From an uncultured Steroidobacter sp. (lineage in GTDB: Bacteria > Pseudomonadota > Gammaproteobacteria > Steroidobacterales > Steroidobacteraceae), in assembly GCA_946478975.1 (NCBI GenBank), contig CAMLEO010000207.1:1-12917 (forward strand): 12,917 nt of DNA, read 5' to 3'. Under the pieces are notes generated by a model. The model saw only the letters and a program-made list of their open reading frames with translations, made no database searches and was not told the DNA's origin. Below are positions 1-5,510 of the stretch, one piece after another (position 1 is the first letter of the stretch; every line of letters begins with the position of its first letter). Made by a program: the position numbers and the translations under genes.

Positions 1-410
1 AACTCTTCCAGCTGCCCGCCGAGCAGCCATTCGTGGCCGAACGGATCGCGCACGGTGGCGGAACGTTCGCCGTAGAACTGATTTTGCAATGGCCGCACGA
101 CCGTCGCGCCCGCGGCAACCGCTTGTTCGAACAACCGATCGACATCGCTCACATGAATATGAATCGCAACGCTGGTCCCGCCGAGCGTGCGCGGGCCGCG
201 GATGTCGTATTCCGGATATTCGTCCGAGAGCATGATGGTGACCGGCCCGATCTTGACCTCGGCATGGCCAACCCGGCCGTTCGGCTCGACCAGCCGAAAC
301 AGCTCTTTGGCGCCGAACGCACGGGTATAGAAATCGATTGCCGCCGCTGTGTCGTGCAGGCGCAGGTAGGCGTACACGTCTTGAATCGTCAGGTCATTCT
401 GTTTGCTCAT
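1..410 (-). CDS. VOC-family (glyoxalase/PhnB-like) protein, 3' end cut by the window edge
   Basis: This minus-strand reading frame starts at ATG 410-408 and stays open to base 1, giving 136 codons without a stop, so the C-terminus lies outside the window. The protein begins MSKQNDLTIQDVYAYLRLHD. It shows the usual VOC pattern: a beta strand, then AIDFYTRAFGA near residue 30, a second half with AIHIHVSDVDRLFEQAVAAG, and the conserved RDPFGHEW near residue 125, whose Glu is a typical metal or substrate position. The family covers glyoxalases, bleomycin-resistance-like proteins and PhnB-like proteins of unknown role, and the PhnB-like subgroup fits best. A GAGGA ribosome site lies 7 bases before the ATG. 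It follows the AraC regulator gene by 80 bases, so it may be that regulator's target or the end of the same operon. The substrate is unknown. Confidence 0.88.
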   Translation of the reverse strand, partial: MSKQNDLTIQDVYAYLRLHDTAAAIDFYTRAFGAKELFRLVEPNGRVGHAEVKIGPVTIMLSDEYPEYDIRGPRTLGGTSVAIHIHVSDVDRLFEQAVAAGATVVRPLQNQFYGERSATVRDPFGHEWLLGGQLEE

Positions 411-422
411 GGTCATTCCTCA

Positions 423-440
423 CAACGTGGCCTAACGTTG
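423..440. promoter_or_regulatory. Perfect 6-bp inverted repeat upstream of the VOC gene
   Basis: CAACGT at 423-428 and ACGTTG at 435-440 form a perfect inverted repeat with a 6-base spacer. It sits 13 bases upstream of the VOC start codon, inside the 80-base gap after the AraC-family gene. It could be an operator or a small mRNA hairpin near the ribosome site. A chance repeat of this size is also possible, and AraC proteins more often bind direct repeats. Confidence 0.25.
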
Positions 441-490
441 AATGTGGGCGACAGCGTGGCACGCGCGAACCGTGCGGTATTGAAGATTTT

Positions 491-1306
491 TTACCTGCGG
501 CCGACCACGTGATGATGCTCGCTGCCGACGGCCGGCGGACTGTAAGCCGTCGGCGAAACGCCCGCCAGTTCGCGAAACTCTCTCGACAGGTGCGCCTGGT
601 CCGCATAGCCGGACGAGATTGCCACGTCCGCCAACGGCATCGAGCCGCGTGCGATGCGCGCCAGCGCGGTGGAGAAGCGTCGAATGCGATAGAACTGTTT
701 TGGCGCCAGCCCCACGTTGGAACGAAACAGCGCGATGAAATGTTTCGGGCTGTAGCCGCTCTGCTTCTGAACATCCCCAACGCGAAGCGCCGAGTTGAGC
801 AGCGTGGACCGCAACGCGTGCGCAACCGCCGGATGCAGCAGCAACGGCTGTTGCAGTCGTGCGATCAAATCACGTTCGAGAATGCCGATCGCGGCTTGTG
901 CAGTCGGCGCCGTCGCGAGCCGCTCTCGCAACTCAACCGCACGCGAACCCCAGAGGTCTTCGATACAAACGTGCCGGTCCTGCAATTCATCCAAGGGCAT
1001 GCCCAGAATCGCACCGGCCATGCCGGCGCGAAACGACACGCCGATCACCCGGCCCTTCGGCTTCGGCCCCGTCACGTAATACGTCGACTGCGGCCCGTGC
1101 ACGATGCCGCGAGTCCAGCTGCGCAGATCCTGGTGACGATCCGCCGGCGCCCAGCTGATCGGCGCATCATGCAGCGAGAAAATCAGGTCCGACTTGCCCG
1201 ACGGCAGCATGTGCTCGCTCACGCACGAGTCGTCGCTTCGACTGCTCCACCAGATGCAGTCGACCGCGGCATTCAACGGTGCGCTGGGACGATGAACGAT
1301 CATCAC
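491..1306 (-). CDS. AraC-family transcriptional regulator
   Basis: This 271-residue protein has a C-terminal AraC-type DNA-binding domain with two helix-turn-helix units, at about residues 174-195 (LRVGDVQKQSGYSPKHFIALF) and 224-246 (PLADVAISSGYADQAHLSREF). These are followed by the usual AGVSPTAY end. The first 160 residues are a ligand-sensing or dimerisation region of the kind seen in one-component AraC proteins with a LPSGKSDLIF-type motif (residues 35-44). The effector cannot be told. The chosen start is GTG 1306-1304, because a strong GGAGGAG site (1321-1315) lies 8 bases upstream. The next codon is ATG 1303, an alternative start. The start overlaps the stop of the saccharopine-dehydrogenase-like gene, so the two are probably translationally coupled. 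The stop is TAA at 493-491. The downstream VOC gene is a natural candidate target. Confidence 0.92.
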   Translation of the reverse strand: MMIVHRPSAPLNAAVDCIWWSSRSDDSCVSEHMLPSGKSDLIFSLHDAPISWAPADRHQDLRSWTRGIVHGPQSTYYVTGPKPKGRVIGVSFRAGMAGAILGMPLDELQDRHVCIEDLWGSRAVELRERLATAPTAQAAIGILERDLIARLQQPLLLHPAVAHALRSTLLNSALRVGDVQKQSGYSPKHFIALFRSNVGLAPKQFYRIRRFSTALARIARGSMPLADVAISSGYADQAHLSREFRELAGVSPTAYSPPAVGSEHHHVVGRR

Positions 1307-2439
1307 GGCCGGGGCTCCTCCGAGCCCGCATTATGCACCTCATCGTCGAGGAACGTCGTCAGGCTCAGGCCCCGGCCCAGTTCCAGTATTTCCTCTACAT
1401 TCAGCAAGCCCATGCAGGGCATGGCGCCGCGGGCTGCTGTTTCGTCTCGCAGGATTTTGCGGGCGAGCGCAATGGCGGGAAAACAAGGAATGAACGGCCC
1501 GTGATCGCGCTGGGCGACTAACGACCAGCTATGCGAGGCAGGTCGGCCGCTGCGATCCAAACCTCGCACGGTCACGTGCATGGCGCTGCATTTGGAACCG
1601 AACCTTTCATACGCGAGCGCCGCCCGATGCAACGTCGGCACATACGTCGCGAGCGTTCGAACCAGGCGAGCTCTTACCAACCACGAGGCCAGCCAGAGAC
1701 CAAACATGCTGACCGCGGGACCGACGCCGGCACGGAACTGCACGGTGCGCACCGGGCGATAGCGCCCAGGAAACAAATCGAGATCGGGAACGTCACACGT
1801 GGCGATCCAGCGCGCATTCACTGGATGAGGATAGCGACGCCGCGTGAGATCCTGCCAGCCAAACGCAGACCGCCACTCGCCTTCGCACCATTGTTTGAGC
1901 GGCTTGCCCGCGTAATCGAGCACGCCCGTCATCGTCGCCTGGCCCGGCGGCTTTGCACCCGACGTGATGCCGTGATCGATGCTGTCGATGGATGAGAATC
2001 GTGGCAGCAGTGAATCGACGACTGCGGACGACAGCGCCGGCAGCGAGCTCGCACCGGCCACAACCAGCACATCATTCGCTCGCGCATGGCCATCGAGCGT
2101 CTTGATGCCGCACACGAACTCTCGTCCGTCCGCCAGATCGATGTAATGCGCGCCAGCGTCGATGCACGCTCTGGGCACGGCGTAACCTTGACCCTGAAAC
2201 GGGCCGGCCGTGTGAACGACCAGCGAGGCGCCGATCCTGCGCAACTCAGAGCTGAAGTTGGATGCGTGACAATCCAGCGACAGCGGCTCGGCCCCGCCGC
2301 CTTCCTGCCGAGCCACCTGCGTCGCCAGCTCGATATTGCGGCCACAAACAAACACGCGACAGTCCGGCTCCCGCGCGAGCGCCGTGACGATACGTCGGCC
2401 AAAGTTGCCGTAGCCGCCGAGAACGACGATCGATTTCAT
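1303..2439 (-). CDS. Saccharopine-dehydrogenase-like NAD(P)-binding protein
   Basis: The 378-residue protein opens with a textbook Rossmann fold: MKSIVVLGGYGNFGRRIVTA, with the dinucleotide-binding GxGxxG in GGYGNFG at residues 8-14. VVHTAGPFQGQG and a C/AGAHYIDLADG segment follow, as in the saccharopine dehydrogenase NADP-binding superfamily. The C-terminal half is less conserved and gives no clear substrate. These proteins are mostly uncharacterised oxidoreductases, and true lysine-pathway saccharopine dehydrogenase is unlikely in this context. The frame is open up to 2586, but the added 49 residues lie within the DCC1 gene and lack domain character. ATG 2439 starts exactly at the Rossmann strand, one base after the upstream TGA, which supports translational coupling. 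Its stop overlaps the AraC gene start. Confidence 0.85.
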   Translation of the reverse strand: MKSIVVLGGYGNFGRRIVTALAREPDCRVFVCGRNIELATQVARQEGGGAEPLSLDCHASNFSSELRRIGASLVVHTAGPFQGQGYAVPRACIDAGAHYIDLADGREFVCGIKTLDGHARANDVLVVAGASSLPALSSAVVDSLLPRFSSIDSIDHGITSGAKPPGQATMTGVLDYAGKPLKQWCEGEWRSAFGWQDLTRRRYPHPVNARWIATCDVPDLDLFPGRYRPVRTVQFRAGVGPAVSMFGLWLASWLVRARLVRTLATYVPTLHRAALAYERFGSKCSAMHVTVRGLDRSGRPASHSWSLVAQRDHGPFIPCFPAIALARKILRDETAARGAMPCMGLLNVEEILELGRGLSLTTFLDDEVHNAGSEEPRP

Positions 2440-2440
2440 G

Positions 2441-2842
2441 TCACACCAGGAACCGGTCGGCGCTGTGCGCGCTCGGCACGATACAAACATCGTGTCTGCC
2501 GAACAGCCGATAGCGATTGCGTGCGATCCAGCGATACATGGGATCGCGGATGAAACGCGGCACGACTGCCAGCAGCGCGGAGGCAATTTTCCAAGCGCCG
2601 CCGAAAGACCTCAGCACGCGCACGATAGCATCCGTGTCCGTGTAGCCGCGGCCCTGTTCGAACAGCAAAAAGGAACTCGGATCGTTTGGATCGATGCCGT
2701 GATCGACCAGCAGCTTGCGGCCGGTCGCGGTCTGCATGGCCGCGAACTTGTACAGCTCCTTTTGATCATGGCGCAGCACGAAGCCCACCCAGTGGCTGCA
2801 CAACACGCACACGCCGTCGAACACCAGGATGCTATGACTCAC
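2441..2842 (-). CDS. DCC1-like thiol-disulfide oxidoreductase family protein (DUF393)
   Basis: This 133-residue protein begins MSHSILVFDGVCVLCSHWVG. It carries the family's N-terminal DGxCxxC motif (Asp9, Cys12 and Cys15), a CxxC pair predicted to sit in a thioredoxin-like fold. Further family traits are FAAMQTATGRKLL near residue 33, a DTDAIVRVLRSFGG segment near 70, and a basic C-terminal YRWIARNRYRLFG. Its length matches the family. The family is predicted to do thiol-disulfide exchange, but substrates are generally unknown. There is no signal peptide, so it should be cytosolic. The start is GTG 2842, and its first 11 bases overlap the end of the DUF4166 gene. It ends one base before the saccharopine-dehydrogenase-like gene. 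Confidence 0.88.
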   Translation of the reverse strand: MSHSILVFDGVCVLCSHWVGFVLRHDQKELYKFAAMQTATGRKLLVDHGIDPNDPSSFLLFEQGRGYTDTDAIVRVLRSFGGAWKIASALLAVVPRFIRDPMYRWIARNRYRLFGRHDVCIVPSAHSADRFLV

Positions 2843-3368
2843 GTTCCACCAGCCAGCCTTGGTAATGAACGATCAATCCGATGCCGCGCACGCGTGCGCT
2901 CACATCGAAACAATAGCGACCGTTCTCGACCGATTCCGTCGCGGCACAGATCAGCAGCCAGGAGATGGGCACTGGGATTACGGCGAGCCGTGCGCTATGC
3001 AACGACCAGACGATGCGATCCGTCTGCGCCGCCAGTTCGAACGTGAGCACGATCGGGCCGAGACGCTCCTGCAAGCGGCGATTGCGATCCATCAGCCGCG
3101 AGCGCATGCGCTGCGTACCGAACAGCCGCGTCCAGCCTTCACCGCGGCCCTCGCTCAGAATCGTTACTTCGACGGGCACGTTGGTCTTGGCGATTGGCAG
3201 CCCGGCAAAGCGGGCGATGAATCCCGCAATCAGGCTGCTGCCGCCGCGAATGTCACAACGCCCGACGTAACACTTGCTGGCGCGCGTGTCGTGAACGCTT
3301 TTGAGAATGGGCGACAGCCGCTCGAAAGCGTCGCCCAGAATCCTTGCGTACAAGCTCGTCGCGCTCAT
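2832..3368 (-). CDS. DUF4166 domain protein
   Basis: The 178-residue protein begins MSATSLYARILGDAFERLSP. It looks like DUF4166: an N-terminal helix (YARILGDAFERLSPILKSVHD), a glycine-rich turn, a central beta-rich part with PVEVTILSEGRGEGWTRLFG, and the C-terminal RYCFDVSARVRGIGLIVHYQGWL. The domain has no established function. In my recollection DUF4166 occurs near or fused to saccharopine-dehydrogenase-like proteins, which fits the order here but should be checked by search. No signal peptide is evident. A short hydrophobic stretch (VIPVPISWLLICAA, about residues 129-142) is too short to call a membrane segment with confidence. It starts 9 bases after the deacetylase stop and overlaps the DCC1 gene by 11 bases. 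Confidence 0.72.
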   Translation of the reverse strand: MSATSLYARILGDAFERLSPILKSVHDTRASKCYVGRCDIRGGSSLIAGFIARFAGLPIAKTNVPVEVTILSEGRGEGWTRLFGTQRMRSRLMDRNRRLQERLGPIVLTFELAAQTDRIVWSLHSARLAVIPVPISWLLICAATESVENGRYCFDVSARVRGIGLIVHYQGWLVERES

Positions 3369-3377
3369 GCCCGAATC

Positions 3378-4292
3378 TTACTTCCAGATCGCCCGCCGCT
3401 CGAACTCCTGCTGCAGCAATGTTTCATCTTCCCAACGCCAGGTCGGGCCTTTGTAGCCCTTCGCCAGGGCGAGCGCGATGATGCGGCCCTGGCCAAGCGA
3501 CAACGTGTCCGGCTCGATGCTGGCGATCGGATCTTGAAACGCCCGGTCGGGGCTGATGATGGTCCAGCCGGTCTTTCTCAGCCGCTTGACCAGGTCGCCC
3601 AGGTACATCGCCGCCAGATCGTTTTCATGAAGCAACAGCACGTGACGCGGCGAGCGCCCGAGCTCTTTCACTGCGACCTGATCGTAGAACTCGATGCTCT
3701 GGGAGAGCACATCCACGTACGCATCGCGCAGCTTGTCGAACGAAATGGTTTTCTTCGCCGCGACGGCGTCTTGAAACATTTGATCCATGTGCCAGTCGTA
3801 CGTGTCGACAGTGACATAGGCGGACGACAGGCCGCGCTTCTTCAGCTCGCTCCTCAACGCATCGCGCACTTCGATGGTCTTGCCCTCGTTCAAGTAAGGG
3901 AAACGAAACCACGGACGAAAGTTCGGGAACGGGCGCAAGACCCGATCCGCAGTGTCGATCTCGTCCAGGAAAGCCTGGACACCCACCTGGTGCAGGTCCG
4001 CGTGCGTGTGGGAGTGATTGGCGATCAAGTGGCCTGCATCTGCATACGCCTTGATACGCGCGGCACCGGCCGCGTCCATGCGCACCGAGTTGCAGAAGAA
4101 CGCGATCTGCGCGACGTCGGCCTTCTTCAAGGTCGCGAGCAACTTTGCTGTTCTCGTTGCGCCGTCAAAGTGCGCGGTGTCTCCGCGCGGAGCATCGTCC
4201 AGCGTGATCGCGATCTCTTTCGCGTCGACCGCCTGCGCACACACCAGCGTCGCGATGACCGCGCTCAGCAACTTCCTAACAGACATCTGCAT
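3378..4292 (-). CDS. Exported polysaccharide deacetylase (NodB-homology, CE4-like)
   Basis: This protein of about 304 residues removes acetyl groups from an N- or O-acetylated polysaccharide or peptidoglycan-like substrate, by family. The NodB motifs are in order: TLDD at residues 30-33 (catalytic base Asp and metal Asp), HSHTH at 93-97 (metal ligands), RFPY at 130-133, VDTYDWHMD around 162-170, and LLLHEN at 219-224 (His of the last motif). A signal peptide is clear: MQMSVRKLLSAVIATLVCA, with likely cleavage after AVDA at residue 24, so it acts in the periplasm or outside. ATG 4292 is chosen because it starts the signal peptide, with a second ATG at 4286 as an alternative. The frame extends upstream to 4451, but that arginine-rich stretch is not signal-like. 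It is the first gene of the leftward train. The substrate is unknown. Confidence 0.9.
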   Translation of the reverse strand: MQMSVRKLLSAVIATLVCAQAVDAKEIAITLDDAPRGDTAHFDGATRTAKLLATLKKADVAQIAFFCNSVRMDAAGAARIKAYADAGHLIANHSHTHADLHQVGVQAFLDEIDTADRVLRPFPNFRPWFRFPYLNEGKTIEVRDALRSELKKRGLSSAYVTVDTYDWHMDQMFQDAVAAKKTISFDKLRDAYVDVLSQSIEFYDQVAVKELGRSPRHVLLLHENDLAAMYLGDLVKRLRKTGWTIISPDRAFQDPIASIEPDTLSLGQGRIIALALAKGYKGPTWRWEDETLLQQEFERRAIWK

Positions 4293-4412
4293 GATTTTTC
4301 TTGGTCCTGAGAACCCGTGCGGAAACAGTACCAGAATTGCGGGCACGCGCGCCTTGCGCGGCGACCTGCCGCGCGAATCGGTGCGGCGGTGAGCCGCGAG
4401 TGGGACCGCGTA

Positions 4413-4441
4413 TTGAACGCGCGGCAGGAACTGTATATAAA
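4413..4441 (+). promoter_or_regulatory. Sigma70-type promoter for the 106-residue protein / SRPBCC pair
   Basis: TTGAAC at 4413-4418 (4-5 matches to the -35 consensus) and TATAAA at 4436-4441 (5 of 6 to the -10) are separated by an optimal 17 bases. The site stands out as AT-rich in a GC-rich background and lies 31 bases before ATG 4472, in the 179-base divergent gap. No comparably good promoter was seen for the leftward deacetylase gene in the same gap. Confidence 0.65.
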
Positions 4442-4471
4442 AACAGGCCACGCTGGAACCGGGCTACCGCC

Positions 4472-4792
4472 ATGGATTATCGCGATCCCATTACCCTCAT
4501 CGACGAGAGCATTGAGAACCTCACGTATCTCATTGATTGGCTGTTGGAAGACATCGAAGTCAGCGCGATAGAAAGCGAGACCGCCGTGATGGATGCAATC
4601 CGCGCGATCGCCGCCTTGCGCGCAATCCGCGCACTGTTGCCGCGGCTACGGATCGTGCGCGCGAACTTCGAGAGCTGGCCGTCGCTGCCGGATGCAAAGC
4701 GGCCTTCGCCCGATCACGCGATGGCGAATTTCATCGACCGCAGCCGCGCGTTGTTACGCAGGTTTCTGGGCCTGCCGCCGGAGGATGAATGA
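4472..4792 (+). CDS. Hypothetical small helical protein (106 aa)
   Basis: I do not recognise this protein. It begins MDYRDPITLIDESIENLTYL and looks all-helical. The N-terminal half is acidic (LIDWLLEDIEVSAIESE). A central alanine/arginine/isoleucine helix spans residues 43-63, and a basic C-terminal helix (RSRALLRRFLGL) ends in the acidic tail PPEDE. There is no signal peptide, membrane helix or metal motif. ATG 4472 is preferred over the frame's upstream extension to 4301, because the promoter at 4413-4441 would transcribe from just upstream of it and the added residues are low-complexity arginine-rich. It lies 60 bases before the SRPBCC gene and is probably co-transcribed with it. It could be a small stress or partner protein, but nothing in the sequence proves a function. 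Confidence 0.65.
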   Translation: MDYRDPITLIDESIENLTYLIDWLLEDIEVSAIESETAVMDAIRAIAALRAIRALLPRLRIVRANFESWPSLPDAKRPSPDHAMANFIDRSRALLRRFLGLPPEDE

Positions 4793-4842
4793 GCGGAACT
4801 TCGCTCCCGTGCAGGCGTTCGCTGCTGTGTATTGAACGATGA
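4789..4842 (+). CDS. Possible 17-codon linker ORF (low confidence)
   Basis: An ATG at 4789 overlaps the preceding stop codon in an ATGA arrangement and opens a 17-codon frame (MSGTSLPCRRSLLCIER). That frame ends with TGA at 4840-4842, beside the SRPBCC ribosome site. A GGAGG sequence at 4780-4784 lies 4 bases before the ATG. It nearly fills the gap between the two genes and could couple their translation. The GGAGG also encodes the upstream protein's PPEDE tail, so it may be coincidence. Confidence 0.2.
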   Translation: MSGTSLPCRRSLLCIER

Positions 4843-4846
4843 GGAG
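4841..4846 (+). promoter_or_regulatory. Ribosome binding site of the SRPBCC gene
   Basis: GAGGAG at 4841-4846 lies 6 bases before ATG 4853. It decides that start over the in-frame TTG at 4832, which lies upstream of the site. Confidence 0.75.
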
Positions 4847-4852
4847 AACGCC

Positions 4853-5317
4853 ATGGAGCAAGTTGAAAAAGTGGTGGAAGTGAATTGCCCGATCCGCACG
4901 GTTTACAACCAGTGGACGCAGTTCGAAGAGTTCCCGCGATTCATGGCGGGCGTGAAGGAAGTGCGGCAGCTGGACGACTCGCACGTGCATTGGCACGCGG
5001 AGATCTGGGGCAAGGACAAGGAATGGGATGCGGAGATCACCGAGCAGGAGCCGGATAAACGCATCTCCTGGAAAAGTATTTCCGGCGCGCCGAACGCGGG
5101 TACGGTGAGATTCGAGCCGCTCGGTGCCGATCGCACGCGCGTGCGCCTGGTCATGGCTTACGAGCCGGAAGGCGCCATCGAAAACACCGGGGATGCCCTA
5201 GGCATTTTCACTCGGCGCGTGGAAAGCACCGTGAAGGACTTCAAGGAGTACATCGAGTCACGAGGTGCTGAGACCGGCGGCTGGCGCGGTGAAGTTCACA
5301 ACAGCCGGCCGATGTAA
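4853..5317 (+). CDS. SRPBCC-family (START/Bet v1-like) protein
   Basis: This 154-residue protein has the SRPBCC hydrophobic-pocket fold of the polyketide cyclase/dehydrase and Coq10-like group. The pattern is: N-terminal strand VEKVVEVNCPIRTVYNQW, a helix and PRFMAGVKEVRQLD, repeated beta strands (HVHWHAEIWGKDKEWDAEI, RISWKSISG, GTVRFEPLG, RTRVRLVMAYEP), and a long C-terminal helix (RRVESTVKDFKEYIESRG). Such proteins bind or transfer hydrophobic ligands, but most members have no known ligand. There is no signal peptide or membrane helix. It follows the 106-residue gene by 60 bases, probably in one transcript, and is followed by a hairpin terminator candidate. The ATG is set by a strong GAGGAG site. 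Confidence 0.85.
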   Translation: MEQVEKVVEVNCPIRTVYNQWTQFEEFPRFMAGVKEVRQLDDSHVHWHAEIWGKDKEWDAEITEQEPDKRISWKSISGAPNAGTVRFEPLGADRTRVRLVMAYEPEGAIENTGDALGIFTRRVESTVKDFKEYIESRGAETGGWRGEVHNSRPM

Positions 5318-5331
5318 CCTGCAACAGCAAC

Positions 5332-5357
5332 GAATCGGGCGCCGACGCGCCCGATTC
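5332..5357 (+). terminator. Strong hairpin after the SRPBCC gene, probable terminator
   Basis: GAATCGGGCG (5332-5341) and CGCCCGATTC (5348-5357) form a perfect 10-bp stem with a 6-base loop, starting 15 bases after the stop codon. A smaller stem, GCGCC (5359-5363) with GGCGC (5372-5376), follows at once. There is no clear run of T, so termination may be partial or the hairpin may protect the mRNA end. The rest of the gap up to 5510 shows no gene and no convincing promoter. Confidence 0.55.
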
Positions 5358-5510
5358 AGCGCCTGAATTCTGGCGCCATTAAGTCAAGCCTGTCCCGCCC
5401 CGCTCGCCGCCTGAGTGAGCGAATTCACGTTAAGTACCGAGCAAATACATGAAGTGCGCCGCATCGCCGGCGCCGCGCTCGCAGGATGATCGCGCTGTCC
5501 GCCCTGCGAA

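Noticed and set aside
338..1504. 388-codon open frame on the plus strand opposite the AraC gene
   Set aside because: The minus strand encodes a full AraC DNA-binding domain with a strong ribosome site. The plus frame is arginine-rich without domain signature.
2440..2586. Upstream 49-codon extension of the saccharopine-dehydrogenase-like gene
   Set aside because: It lies wholly in the DCC1 coding region and shows no domain, and the Rossmann strand starts directly at ATG 2439.
2859..4310. 483-codon open frame on the plus strand opposite the deacetylase and DUF4166 genes
   Set aside because: The opposite strand carries complete deacetylase motifs and a signal peptide. This frame has no recognisable fold or ribosome site and is a codon-bias shadow.
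4293..4451. Upstream 53-codon extension of the polysaccharide deacetylase
   Set aside because: It is arginine/proline-rich and would bury the signal peptide, and it crosses the promoter of the divergent gene.
5424..5451. TTCACG / TACATG as a promoter for the cyclase gene
   Set aside because: The -10 matches only about half the consensus, so it is not distinguishable from background.
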